Origin: Nitrospira sp.
GTDB taxonomy: Bacteria; Nitrospirota; Nitrospiria; Nitrospirales; Nitrospiraceae
Length of the DNA stretch: 64,000 nt
Direction of reading: 5' to 3'
Assembly: GCA_029194535.1 (NCBI GenBank)
Contig: JARFXR010000001.1
Coordinates: 1,620,721 to 1,684,720 of the forward strand
Positions 15,621-24,509 of this stretch are shown here, piece by piece. Numbering within the stretch: position 1 is the first letter of the stretch; every line of letters begins with the position of its first letter. The notes under the pieces are model-generated. The model did no database searches, was not told where the DNA came from, and saw only the letters and a program-made list of their open reading frames with translations. The translations under genes and the position numbers were made by a program.

Positions 15621-16828
15621 CGAACGAGCGTATTTCGTTTCTCGATCTGGTCACGGTTCATCGGGAATTGCGTGACGAATTGGTCGAAGTGCTGACTGCC
15701 GCACTGAAGACCGCAGGATTTATCGGCGGCCCCATGGTTCAAGGATTTGAACAGGACTTCGCTCAGTTTTGCGAATCAAGGTTCTGCGTGGGAGTCAGCA
15801 GCGGCACGGACGCCTTGAGGTTTGCTCTCATGGCTGCAGGGGTACGATCAGGGGACACGGTGATCACCGTGCCGAACACGTTTATCGCGACGACCGAGGC
15901 GATCTCCCAGGCGGGAGCGCGTCCTGACTTTGTCGACGTTGATGAGAGGACCTACAATATGGATCCAGGGAGACTCCGCCGGTATTTGGAGAAGGACTGT
16001 TCGTGGGATTCGGACGCGAAGCGGGCCTTCCATAAGCAAACGGGCAATCCGGTGACGGCTGTCGTTCCTGTGCATCTGTACGGCCAGATGGCTGATATGG
16101 ACCCTATTGTTGATTTGGCCACCCGGTACAACCTGAAGGTGATCGAAGATGCATGCCAAGCTCACGGTGCGGAGTATTTCTCCAAGAAGGAGAACCGTTG
16201 GCGCAAAGCAGGGTCCATAGGCCATGCGGCGGCATTCAGCTTCTATCCAGGCAAGAACTTGGGTGCATGTGGAGAGGCCGGCGCCATTACTACAAATGAT
16301 GAACAGTTGGCTCAGACCTGCCGGCTGTTGCGTGACCATGGCCAGTCGAAAAAATATTGGCATGACATCGAAGGTTACAACGGCCGGCTGGATGCCATTC
16401 AGGCCGGTTTTCTGCAAGTTAAGCTCCGGCATTTAAAGAAGTGGAATGAGCAACGTCGAGAGATTGCCCATCGCTACAACGCACTCATTGCTGGGACGGC
16501 AGGAAGCTTGACGCTTCCTCATGAGCCGGAGTGGTCTCGTTCGGTTTACCACCTATATGTGTTGCGAGTGGATGATCGGACACAGCTTCAGAAACATTTG
16601 GACGAGTCCGGCATCGGTACTGGGATTCACTATCCCATCGCACTTCATCTGACCAAGGCTTACGAAGGGCTTGGCTTTCGCATTGGTGATTTCCCGATCG
16701 CGGAGAAAACAGCTTCACAGGTGCTGTCGCTTCCGATGTTCCCAGAACTCACTTCCCGACAGCAGGATCGAGTTGTGGCCGAAGTGCTGAAGTCTCTGGC
16801 AGTTGCTCCCGGCAGCGGATCGAGGTAG
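15617..16828 (+). CDS. DegT/DnrJ/EryC1 family sugar aminotransferase (WbpE-like)
   Basis: This is a PLP-dependent nucleotide-sugar aminotransferase of 403 residues. Visible family features are CVGVSSGTDALRFALMAAGV (cofactor phosphate region), VVPVHLYGQMADMD, VIEDACQAHGAEY (aspartate on the pyridine nitrogen) and the PLP lysine K213 in FSFYPGKNLGACGEAG. It probably transfers an amino group from glutamate to a 3-keto sugar nucleotide, which the overlapping acetyltransferase gene product would then acylate. A hairpin that could end this first operon follows 28 bases after the stop. Confidence 0.9.
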   Translation: MTNERISFLDLVTVHRELRDELVEVLTAALKTAGFIGGPMVQGFEQDFAQFCESRFCVGVSSGTDALRFALMAAGVRSGDTVITVPNTFIATTEAISQAGARPDFVDVDERTYNMDPGRLRRYLEKDCSWDSDAKRAFHKQTGNPVTAVVPVHLYGQMADMDPIVDLATRYNLKVIEDACQAHGAEYFSKKENRWRKAGSIGHAAAFSFYPGKNLGACGEAGAITTNDEQLAQTCRLLRDHGQSKKYWHDIEGYNGRLDAIQAGFLQVKLRHLKKWNEQRREIAHRYNALIAGTAGSLTLPHEPEWSRSVYHLYVLRVDDRTQLQKHLDESGIGTGIHYPIALHLTKAYEGLGFRIGDFPIAEKTASQVLSLPMFPELTSRQQDRVVAEVLKSLAVAPGSGSR

Positions 16829-16855
16829 GAAGCCCTCAAGACGAATCTTCAGATT

Positions 16856-16891
16856 AGGCACGCAACGGTAACGTCGCGTGCCTGATTCTTT
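16856..16891 (+). terminator. Possible terminator after the aminotransferase gene
   Basis: AGGCACGC (16856-16863) pairs with GCGTGCCT (16876-16883), with an inner ACG-GTAA-CGT extension, followed by GATTCTTT. The stem is strong but the T-tract is short, so read-through with the NusG-like factor is plausible. Confidence 0.45.
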
Positions 16892-16911
16892 GCTGGAGCT
16901 GGTCGAGTACA

Positions 16912-17361
16912 TTGAAGCCGAGTCGGGCAGCATGGATCATAGCCGCAGTCGCTCTTGTGCTACTGGTAATTGCGGCGGTGCTGCTCAGTGCGCCGCCACT
17001 CACCGGGTGCCGTTCGGAAGCGCCGGCTGCAACAAGGCAATATTGGTTCCGTGCGACGCAGACGGTTGTTCAGCCGTGGCGTGGCCCCCATCACGTGTAC
17101 GGTACATTCAGCGTCCCTAATCAATATAAGCGGGATCGTCTCTACACCACAAAGTTGAGCATTCAGGGATTCACTGAAGAGTTTCCCGAAGGCAGCCCTG
17201 AAGGGGGGGGCACGCACGACGCTAAAGCAGAGGCAGGGCATTATATTAAGCGCGTCTATCTCCCAACGAGAACAGCTTTGTGGTTCATACTGACAGGCCG
17301 ATTTGGCGACTTGAACACACCTTGTCACTGGTGGTTGGTCATTGCAGATCGGAAGGGGTGA
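16912..17361 (+). CDS. Putative small lipoprotein of unknown function
   Basis: The 149-residue frame begins with a TTG codon. It has a long hydrophobic N-terminal stretch (residues 6-28) ending in a lipobox LTGC at residues 30-33, so it is probably a lipoprotein anchored in a membrane. The mature part contains aromatic residues, a Gly-rich EGSPEGGG and a final conserved-looking CHWWLVIAD. I do not recognise the family. A run of eight G at 17203-17210 within the gene could favour slippage. No clear Shine-Dalgarno sequence precedes the TTG, so both the start and the gene call are moderately secure. Confidence 0.55.
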   Translation: MKPSRAAWIIAAVALVLLVIAAVLLSAPPLTGCRSEAPAATRQYWFRATQTVVQPWRGPHHVYGTFSVPNQYKRDRLYTTKLSIQGFTEEFPEGSPEGGGTHDAKAEAGHYIKRVYLPTRTALWFILTGRFGDLNTPCHWWLVIADRKG

Positions 17362-17495
17362 TGTTCAGTCCAAGTGCGAGGATGCCCGTTGTATTCATGC
17401 ACATCTGGCGATCGGTAGCTAGAAGCAATCATATCGATGGCCACTTCTGTAATGTGGCGGATGTCTCGTACATTCACTGACGAAGGAACGGATAG

Positions 17496-18608
17496 ATGAA
17501 CGCGGATGAAGTGGTAAGGCTTGATCTCGACTCGATGTGTGCGGACCTCAAGGAAGAGTTCTCGTGCTTGTCCGGCAGGCGGCTCTTGATTACGGGTGGG
17601 GCCGGATTTCTTGGACACTATTTCATCCAGTCGGCGCTTCATTGGAATAATCATGTTCACGCCCAAGGAGAGCCAATTCAGGTGGTGGTCTATGACAGTT
17701 TTGTCCGGGGAATGCCACAGTGGTTGTCAAGAATAGAAGCCGATCGAAACCTTGTGTTGGTTCGACACGACATCAGAAACCCTCTTCCGGCCGATGCAGG
17801 TGATTTCCAATTCATCATCCATGCAGCCTCGATCGCGTCACCGACGTACTACAAACGAGACCCAATCGGTACGATGGATGCGAATGTGAACGGGTTGCGC
17901 ATGTTGCTTGAATATGCTCGAGGGCAAAACGAGAAGGGGAGGCCAGTCGAGGCTTTCTTGTTCTTCTCAAGTAGTGAGATCTACGGAGACCCTTCCCCGG
18001 AGAACATTCCAACCCCTGAAACCTATAGAGGCTTAGTTTCATGTACCGGTCCCCGTGCTTGTTACGATGAAGCGAAGCGGTATGGTGAAACTCTCTGTGT
18101 GAATTTTGCGCACCAGTTTAGAATTCCTGTAAAGGTGGCTCGGCCGTTCAACAACTACGGGCCTGGGCTAAAAATCAGTGATCGTCGAGTGATCCCTGAC
18201 TTTGCGAGAAATATTATGGACGGTCGAGATCTTGTGATGCTCTCAGACGGATCCCCTCGTAGAACCTTTTGTTACGCCGCAGATGCAGTTACTGGCTACT
18301 ACAAGGTGCTGATAAAAGGCCATGTTGGGGAAGCCTACAATATTGGTGTCGAAGTGCCGGAAATCTCGATGGCCGAGTTGGCTGAGAAACTCGCGAGCTT
18401 GGCGAAGGAATTGTTTGGGTACAAAGGAAAGGTGATTCGACAACCTAGCCCAGACACGAATTACTTGATCGATAATCCTAACAGGCGGTGCCCGGTAATC
18501 ACTAAGGCACGGCTGCATCTCGGATACAATCCTACCGTAATCTTAGGCGAAGGCCTCAAGCGATCACTGATTTGGTACAACGACAATCGGGACGCGCCGG
18601 ATGCCTAG
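17496..18608 (+). CDS. NAD-dependent epimerase/dehydratase (UDP-glucuronate decarboxylase-like)
   Basis: This extended short-chain dehydrogenase (370 residues) acts on a nucleotide sugar. The NAD-binding motif is TGGAGFLG (about residues 32-39), the catalytic tyrosine and lysine are in YDEAK, and the serine is in FFSSSEIYGDP. The pattern ARPFNNYGPG followed by RRTFCYAADAV is shared with UDP-glucuronate decarboxylases and dTDP-glucose dehydratases. Next to a UDP-glucose dehydrogenase-like gene, conversion of UDP-glucuronate to a pentose is a sensible guess. An N-terminal extension of ~25 residues precedes the Rossmann fold. Confidence 0.85.
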   Translation: MNADEVVRLDLDSMCADLKEEFSCLSGRRLLITGGAGFLGHYFIQSALHWNNHVHAQGEPIQVVVYDSFVRGMPQWLSRIEADRNLVLVRHDIRNPLPADAGDFQFIIHAASIASPTYYKRDPIGTMDANVNGLRMLLEYARGQNEKGRPVEAFLFFSSSEIYGDPSPENIPTPETYRGLVSCTGPRACYDEAKRYGETLCVNFAHQFRIPVKVARPFNNYGPGLKISDRRVIPDFARNIMDGRDLVMLSDGSPRRTFCYAADAVTGYYKVLIKGHVGEAYNIGVEVPEISMAELAEKLASLAKELFGYKGKVIRQPSPDTNYLIDNPNRRCPVITKARLHLGYNPTVILGEGLKRSLIWYNDNRDAPDA

Positions 18609-18696
18609 CAGGGTGGCGCGTCTGCGGTAAAAGTATGACAGGCCGTTGAAGTAATTGAGAGTCGCCCCAGATTCTTGCTCCGTCGAAAGGAATAGC

Positions 18697-20043
18697 ATGA
18701 GGGTGTCGGTCATAGGAGCAGGTTATGTTGGGCTTGTAACGGCAGTTTGTCTTGCCGAGAAGGGGCATGACGTTACCTGTGTTGATGTCGATCAGGCCAA
18801 AGTGGACTCGATTAATAAAGGGGTGCCGCCTATTTATGAACAAGGATTGGAATATCTACTTAGGAAGCATGTTGGTGGACGATTACGCGCATCGACGGAT
18901 CTTTCAGGCTCTGTGCAACAGACAGATCTCTCCTTGATCGCGGTCGGGACCCCTTTTGACGGCCGCGAGATCGATCTTACTCACATCAAAGCCGTCTCGC
19001 GACAAATTGGACAGGCATTGCGGACGAAGTTGGGCTATCACGTCGTGATCGTCAAGAGTACTGTGGTTCCTGGGACGACGGATGACGTGGTGTGTCCCAT
19101 CCTCGAAGACGCCTCTGGCAAGAAAGCCGGGGTTGATTTTGGAGTCGGGATGAACCCGGAATTCCTCACAGAGGGGGAGGCCGTACATGATTTCCTGTTT
19201 CCCGACCGGATCGTTCTCGGGGGATTGGATAAGGCAACCACCGATGAGCAGGCGAAACTGTACGAAGGATTCCCAGGGGTCGAGGTGCTTCGAACGAACA
19301 ATAAGACAGCGGAGATGATCAAGTACACTTCAAACGCCTTACTAGCTAGCTTGATCTCATTCTCCAATGAAATAGCCAACCTCTGCGTAGCCGTAAAAGA
19401 TGTCGATGTCCTTGACGTCATGCGCGGAGTCCATTCCAGTCGCTACCTGTGTGTCGATATGCCGGATGGGAAAAGAGTTCAGCCACAGATTGTGTCCTTT
19501 CTGGCCGCAGGGTGCGGATTCGGCGGTAGCTGCTTTCCAAAAGACGTAAAGGCTCTGACGGCGCATGGCGAAAGAGTTCATGTGCCCATGCATGTACTCG
19601 ACTCGGTCCTCAAGGTGAATGAACAGCAGCCAGCACGGGTCATTCAACTGCTGAAGAAGCATTTTACGTTGCTAGAAGGAGTAAGAGTCTCGATTCTCGG
19701 TCTAGCGTTCCGGCCCGACACGAACGACATGAGGGAGTCGCCAGCCATTCCAATTGTGCGGAGGTTGCTGCGGGAAGGAGCAGTGGTGAAAGGCTACGAC
19801 CCTGTGGCCGCAGACGAGGCGAGGAAGATATTCTCCTTGCAAGATTTGGCATTGAGCGAGAGTCTTTCCGATGCTCTGACGGAAACTGATGCTATCGTGC
19901 TGGTAACCCGTTGGGATGAATTCAGGAAAGTTCCGGAGCTGATAAAGGGGAAGGTCCCGCAGCCACTCTTCGTTGACGGTCGTCGTTTCCTCGATAAGAC
20001 AACCATTGCGCGTTACGAAGGGATCGGGTTTGAGTCGAAATGA
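18697..20043 (+). CDS. ugd: UDP-glucose/nucleotide-sugar 6-dehydrogenase
   Basis: This oxidises the C6 hydroxyl of a nucleotide sugar to the uronic acid in two NAD+-dependent steps. The 448-residue protein starts with the Rossmann motif MRVSVIGAGYVGLVTAVCLA. It has the central KSTVVPGT segment and carries the nucleophilic cysteine C279 in GCGFGGSCFPKD, then the C-terminal NAD-binding domain (VSILGLAFRPDTNDMRESP). GAAAGG precedes the ATG at 18697; the longer frame upstream is not needed. The nucleotide sugar (glucose, N-acetylglucosamine or mannose) cannot be fixed by eye. The next gene overlaps by ATGA. Confidence 0.9.
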   Translation: MRVSVIGAGYVGLVTAVCLAEKGHDVTCVDVDQAKVDSINKGVPPIYEQGLEYLLRKHVGGRLRASTDLSGSVQQTDLSLIAVGTPFDGREIDLTHIKAVSRQIGQALRTKLGYHVVIVKSTVVPGTTDDVVCPILEDASGKKAGVDFGVGMNPEFLTEGEAVHDFLFPDRIVLGGLDKATTDEQAKLYEGFPGVEVLRTNNKTAEMIKYTSNALLASLISFSNEIANLCVAVKDVDVLDVMRGVHSSRYLCVDMPDGKRVQPQIVSFLAAGCGFGGSCFPKDVKALTAHGERVHVPMHVLDSVLKVNEQQPARVIQLLKKHFTLLEGVRVSILGLAFRPDTNDMRESPAIPIVRRLLREGAVVKGYDPVAADEARKIFSLQDLALSESLSDALTETDAIVLVTRWDEFRKVPELIKGKVPQPLFVDGRRFLDKTTIARYEGIGFESK

Positions 20044-20564
20044 TCTTTACGGAAACGAAGCTCAAGGGCTCGTATGTTATCGATCTTGAGCGAATTACAG
20101 ATGAACGGGGATTTTTCGCGCGAGGCTGGTGTGCCAAAGAATTCTCATCCCATGGATTGAGCCCCGTCATAGCGCAGGTGAATATTGGACATAGTACTAA
20201 GAAGGGGACGATCCGAGGCATGCACTTCCAGATTGCTCCTTACGCCGAAGTGAAAGTGGTGCATTGCAATAGGGGATCGTTGTACGACGTAATTATCGAT
20301 CTGCGGGAGGGCTCTTCTACTAGGGGTCAGTGGGTTGGTGTGGAATTAACTGCGAGCAACGGGCGCATGGTCTACGTGCCGGAAGGATTCGCACACGGAT
20401 ATCAGACGTTGGAGGATGAGACGCGCCTCGTCTATCAAACTTCGCAGTTTTATGTCAAGGAAGCTGCGAAAGGCGTGCGGTATAACGATTCGGCGTTTGC
20501 AATTGCCTGGCCGCTGCCCGTGAGCGTTGTGTCAAGTGGGGACGACAATTGGCCTGATTACTAA
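20040..20564 (+). CDS. dTDP-4-dehydrorhamnose 3,5-epimerase-like protein
   Basis: This is an RmlC/RfbC-type cupin of 174 residues that epimerises C3 and/or C5 of a 4-keto nucleotide sugar. Recognised elements are ERITDERGFFARGWCAKEF, the catalytic histidine region KGTIRGMHFQ, the strand VKVVHCNRGSLYDVIIDLR and YVPEGFAHGYQTLED. The usual length is about 180. The start overlaps the stop of the dehydrogenase gene. It belongs to the nucleotide-sugar cassette 17496-24381; no RmlA/B/D set is present, so the product is unlikely to be plain dTDP-rhamnose. Confidence 0.88.
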   Translation: MIFTETKLKGSYVIDLERITDERGFFARGWCAKEFSSHGLSPVIAQVNIGHSTKKGTIRGMHFQIAPYAEVKVVHCNRGSLYDVIIDLREGSSTRGQWVGVELTASNGRMVYVPEGFAHGYQTLEDETRLVYQTSQFYVKEAAKGVRYNDSAFAIAWPLPVSVVSSGDDNWPDY

Positions 20565-20582
20565 GAGGACTGGGCGGGAGTC

Positions 20583-21515
20583 ATGAGCGTATCTGACGAA
20601 TCCAAACGAGTACTGGTAACGGGAGCGACGGGATTTATCGGGTCCCATTGTCTGGCCCCTCTTCTCCAACGAGGCTACGAAATTCACGCAGTATCGACGA
20701 AATTGGCAATGAAAGCGGACTCGTCGATAGTCTGGCATCGGGCAGATCTTTTAGACGACTCATCTATTTTACATCTGATGCAATCGATAAAGCCGACACA
20801 TTTGCTTCATCTTGCCTGGTACGTCGTTCCGGGAAAACTGATTTCGTCCGATCTCAACTTCGATTGGGTTCGTTCAAGCATGGACTTATTGAGGGCGTTT
20901 CAGCAGCAGGGAGGGCAACGGGTGGTCATGTCCGGCTCCAGTTATGAATACGACTGGAATTTCGGATATTGCCACGAAACGAGAACGCCGACGGTGCCGA
21001 ATACAATTTATGGAGTGTGTAAACACGCCTTGAACGTGATGGCTCAGGCGTATTGCCGGATGCATGGAGTTAGCCAGGCGTGGCCCAGGGTCTTCTTTTT
21101 GTATGGCCCGAACGAACATCCTGATCGCTTGGTGTCATCCGTCATTCGTTCACTTCTGCAAGGTCGAGAAGCGCGATGTTCTCACGGGAAGCAGATTCGC
21201 GACTATCTTCATGTACAAGATGTGGCAGATGCGATCGTGTCTGTCCTGGACTGTGGAATTGAAGGCGACGTCAATATCGGATCCGGCACAGCCGTCACGT
21301 TGCGAGAGATGATCGCGACGATCGGCTGCACATTGGGCCGGGGAGATCTCGTCAAGCTGGGAGCCATTGCGAGCCGCGCAAACGATGCGCCGCTTGTGGT
21401 GGCCGATGTCGAACGCTTGAACACCGAGGTGAAGTGGATGCCCAGGTTTTCAATAGAAGAAGGGCTCAAACACACGATCGAGTGGTGGCGACACTCGTTC
21501 GTGGAAAACAGGTAA
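20583..21515 (+). CDS. NAD(P)-dependent sugar epimerase/reductase (extended SDR)
   Basis: The 310-residue SDR has the NAD(P) motif TGATGFIGSH (about residues 14-23), HLAWYVVPGK in the sugar-binding region, VMSGSSYEYDW (Ser) and the catalytic tyrosine/lysine in YGVCKHAL. It resembles the 4-ketoreductase or epimerase partner of RfbC-type enzymes, for example CDP-abequose/paratose or dTDP-4-keto-6-deoxyhexose reductases. It follows the RfbC-like gene by 18 bases, so the two probably act in sequence on a 4-keto intermediate. Confidence 0.82.
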   Translation: MSVSDESKRVLVTGATGFIGSHCLAPLLQRGYEIHAVSTKLAMKADSSIVWHRADLLDDSSILHLMQSIKPTHLLHLAWYVVPGKLISSDLNFDWVRSSMDLLRAFQQQGGQRVVMSGSSYEYDWNFGYCHETRTPTVPNTIYGVCKHALNVMAQAYCRMHGVSQAWPRVFFLYGPNEHPDRLVSSVIRSLLQGREARCSHGKQIRDYLHVQDVADAIVSVLDCGIEGDVNIGSGTAVTLREMIATIGCTLGRGDLVKLGAIASRANDAPLVVADVERLNTEVKWMPRFSIEEGLKHTIEWWRHSFVENR

Positions 21516-21524
21516 CGAGGACAA

Positions 21525-22850
21525 GTGGAACGGATCGCGATTTTGGGGTCAGGAATGGCGGGGTTCGGCGCCGCACATCGATTCCATGCTGAAGGCCATC
21601 GAGCGACTCTGTACGAAAAGCGTCCATACTACGGCGGGCACACGGCTTCCTACTCTTTCGCCAACGGATTTACGATCGACGAAGGACCGCATGTCTCGTT
21701 TACCCGAGTCGAACGAATTCAAAAGCTTCTTGCAGCGAGCGTAGACGAAAAGTTTGAGCGTCTCAGAACGAAGGTCAACAATCATTGGAAAGGGCACTGG
21801 ATCAAGCACCCGGCTCAGTGCAATCTCTACGGCCTTCCGCAGGACCTCATCGTCGACATACTGAAGGATTTTATCCATGCTCAGCACACGGAGTACGGTG
21901 AGATCAAGAATTATCAGGACTGGCTCTATGCGAGCTTCGGTAAAAGATTCGCCGAAACCTTTCCTATGGAATACACGGTCAAGTACCACACCACGACAGC
22001 GGCAAACATGAGTACAGATTGGGTTGGCCCGCGACTCTACCGAGCGAAGATCGAAGAGGTGTTGCGCGGTGCGCTCTCGCCATCCACACCTGACGTGCAT
22101 TATATCGACCAGTTCCGCTATCCATCTCACGGAGGTTTTGTATCCTATCTGAAAATGTTCATGAAACAAGCGGAGCTTCAGGCCGATCATGAGCTCATCC
22201 AAATTATTCCTAAGCGCAAAGAACTCCGCTTCAAGAACGGGAATGTCGTCGCGTATGACCACGTCGTTTCATCCATCCCCCTGCCGGATTTGATCAAGAT
22301 GGTTGACGGAGCGCCGACCGACGTGCTGGACGCTTCTCAGAGACTATCTTGCAGTACAGTCGTGATTGTGAGCGTGGGGGTTGATCGCGCCGATCTGATT
22401 GACGCGCACTGGACATATTTTTATGATCGTGACTACTTCTTTACACGGCTGAGCACGCCACATTTGCAGTCACCGAACAATGTGCCGGAGGGTTGCGGGA
22501 GTATTCAGGCTGAGTGTTACTATTCCGCAAAGTATCGCCCGCTCGACCGAAAACCTGAAGACTGTATTGAGCCGGTGATCAACGACCTAAAGCGCTGCGG
22601 CATCTTGCGTGAAGAGGATAGGATTCTCTTCAAACACGCGATGCTCGTGCCGTATGCGAACGTGATCTTCGACTTAGAACGTGCCTCTGCGGTCAAGACC
22701 ATTCATGGCTATCTTGACGACATCGAGATAGCCTACTGCGGGCGCTACGGCGATTGGGCATATATTTGGACGGATGAATCGTTCATGAGCGGCGAGAATG
22801 CCGCGCAAAGAGTGTTGGATCGTTTGGGGACAGGTGCGGCGAAGGTCTGA
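21525..22850 (+). CDS. FAD-dependent amine-oxidase-fold oxidoreductase
   Basis: The 441-residue protein begins with a dinucleotide-binding motif ILGSGMAGFGAAHRF followed by the acidic end LYEKRPYYGGHTASY, typical of the protoporphyrinogen oxidase/amine oxidase/UDP-galactopyranose mutase fold. A C-terminal FAD-contact region is around AYCGRYGDWAYIWTDES. The start is a GTG nine bases after the preceding stop. The substrate is not known. In polysaccharide clusters such enzymes are thought to act on nucleotide sugars or on lipid-linked intermediates. I could not find the UGM-specific arginine pattern, so I keep the general call. Confidence 0.75.
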   Translation: MERIAILGSGMAGFGAAHRFHAEGHRATLYEKRPYYGGHTASYSFANGFTIDEGPHVSFTRVERIQKLLAASVDEKFERLRTKVNNHWKGHWIKHPAQCNLYGLPQDLIVDILKDFIHAQHTEYGEIKNYQDWLYASFGKRFAETFPMEYTVKYHTTTAANMSTDWVGPRLYRAKIEEVLRGALSPSTPDVHYIDQFRYPSHGGFVSYLKMFMKQAELQADHELIQIIPKRKELRFKNGNVVAYDHVVSSIPLPDLIKMVDGAPTDVLDASQRLSCSTVVIVSVGVDRADLIDAHWTYFYDRDYFFTRLSTPHLQSPNNVPEGCGSIQAECYYSAKYRPLDRKPEDCIEPVINDLKRCGILREEDRILFKHAMLVPYANVIFDLERASAVKTIHGYLDDIEIAYCGRYGDWAYIWTDESFMSGENAAQRVLDRLGTGAAKV

Positions 22851-22880
22851 CACGTCGGCCATCCGACAAGTGAGGAATTC

Positions 22881-23675
22881 ATGAAGGTCGTTTTGTTTTG
22901 CGGAGGGTTGGGCATGCGGCTGCGGGAATACTCGGAGTCGATTCCAAAGCCGATGGTTCCGATCGGGTATCGACCCATCATGTGGCACGTGATGAAGTAC
23001 TACGCTCACTTCGGACACAAGGACTTTATCCTATGTTTGGGGCACGGAGCGGATATCGTCAAGCGTTATTTTTTGCAATACGACGAATGTCAGTCGAACG
23101 ATTTCGTCCTTTCCCAAGGTGGAAAGCATATCGATCTGATCAATTCGGATATTCAAGATTGGAACATCACGTTCGCAGATACCGGGGTGACCTCCAATAT
23201 AGGTCAACGACTGAAGGCCGTTGAGCGATATCTGGAAGGGGAGGACATATTCTTGGCAAATTACAGCGATGGCTTAACCGATCTATATTTGCCTGCTCAA
23301 ATCGAACAGTTTCGTGCGCATGGGAAGCTCGCGAGCTGTATTTGCGTCATCCCGCCCTTGAGTTATCACATCATCTCTATGGGCAAAGACGATCATGTTG
23401 AAAAAATCGAAGGTATGAGCCAGGGTAACATGAGGGTCAATGGCGGATATTTTATCTTCAGGAAGGATATATTTCGCTATATCAAGCCTGGGGAAGAACT
23501 TGTGGTCGAGCCTTTCCAGAGATTGATCAAAGAGCACCAGTTGCTTGGCTATAAGCATGATGGTTATTGGGAGTGCATGGATACGTTCAAGGATAAACAA
23601 CGGTTGGATGAGATGTATGGACGAGGAGATGCGCCTTGGGAATTATGGAAGGCGAATCGGGCAAGTACTGTGTGA
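22881..23675 (+). CDS. Glucose-1-phosphate cytidylyltransferase-like nucleotidyltransferase
   Basis: This enzyme (264 residues) makes a CDP-sugar (or other NDP-sugar) from a sugar 1-phosphate. The nucleotidyltransferase signature is FCGGLGMRLREYSESIPKPM (residues 6-25), followed by VPIGYRPIMWHVMKYYAHFG as in RfbF. Metal and sugar binding are suggested by LANYSDGLTD, and the ending YWECMDTFKDKQ is typical of RfbF. It is the best hint that the cassette makes CDP-linked sugars. It is preceded by AAGTGAGGAA. Confidence 0.88.
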   Translation: MKVVLFCGGLGMRLREYSESIPKPMVPIGYRPIMWHVMKYYAHFGHKDFILCLGHGADIVKRYFLQYDECQSNDFVLSQGGKHIDLINSDIQDWNITFADTGVTSNIGQRLKAVERYLEGEDIFLANYSDGLTDLYLPAQIEQFRAHGKLASCICVIPPLSYHIISMGKDDHVEKIEGMSQGNMRVNGGYFIFRKDIFRYIKPGEELVVEPFQRLIKEHQLLGYKHDGYWECMDTFKDKQRLDEMYGRGDAPWELWKANRASTV

Positions 23676-23724
23676 TCTTCGATAGCTCCTCAGGTTACAC
23701 CATAACGTCATAGGTCAATGGCTC

Positions 23725-24381
23725 ATGCCCGTGCAGGGTATTTTTCAGGTTCCCCATAAACCTCTCAAGGTTTTATGCCTCGGAGCACATTCCGACGATA
23801 TCGAGATAGGATGTGGTGGGACGGTGCTCAAGCTTTTGCGCGAACATCCTGGCAGCGAAGTACTGTGGGTGATATTCAGTGCAAGGGGAAAGCGCAAGCA
23901 AGAGGCAATGTCTAGCGCGAAAGCCTACCTTGCTCAAGCGGGCTCTGCACGTATCGAGGCAAAGTCATTCAAGGAAAGCTTCTTTCCATACCATGGTGAG
24001 GTCATCAAGGAATATTTTGAGAGTCTCAAATTACTGATCTCCCCAGACATCATTTTTACCCATTATCGTCATGATTGCCATCAGGACCACCGAATCATTT
24101 GTGAATTAACGTGGAATACATTCCGTAGGCATCAGATCCTTGAGTTCGAAATACCAAAATACGACGGCGATCTCGGCCAGCCGAATTTGTATGTGCCGCT
24201 AACGGACGCCGTGTGCAAAACCAAGGTGAAGCTACTCATGACTGGCTTTTCTTCGCAGCGAAGCAGGCAGTGGTTCACAGAGGATACCTTCTATGCGCTG
24301 CTTCGGCTTCGAGGCATCGAATCATACGCGACGGAGAAGTATGCTGAAGCTTTTTATGGCCGGAAGATTGTAATTGGGTAA
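23725..24381 (+). CDS. PIG-L/LmbE-like deacetylase
   Basis: This is a zinc-dependent N-deacetylase of the LmbE/PIG-L family (218 residues), which removes acetyl groups from amino sugars such as GlcNAc in carrier-linked form. The metal-binding motif AHSDDIEIGCGG lies near residues 20-31 and the second motif THYRHDCHQDHR near 115-126. The length is normal. It lies 50 bases after the cytidylyltransferase-like gene and closes the conserved nucleotide-sugar cassette. Confidence 0.88.
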   Translation: MPVQGIFQVPHKPLKVLCLGAHSDDIEIGCGGTVLKLLREHPGSEVLWVIFSARGKRKQEAMSSAKAYLAQAGSARIEAKSFKESFFPYHGEVIKEYFESLKLLISPDIIFTHYRHDCHQDHRIICELTWNTFRRHQILEFEIPKYDGDLGQPNLYVPLTDAVCKTKVKLLMTGFSSQRSRQWFTEDTFYALLRLRGIESYATEKYAEAFYGRKIVIG

Positions 24382-24509
24382 AGAGAGTATTTAGGAGATC
24401 AGGCCGTATCTATTACTTGACGAGCGACTGCGGGTGAGATCTGGGACGATAATCTAGCCGCACGGCTCAGGGCAGTGGAGGGGCCAGCCAAAAGGCATTC
24501 GCCTAGAAA

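Noticed and set aside
19521-19532. ops/JUMPstart-like GGCGGTAG element for an RfaH-like factor
   Set aside because: It lies inside the coding sequence for the catalytic GGSC motif of the dehydrogenase and is explained by coding; no similar element was seen in the leader of the operon.
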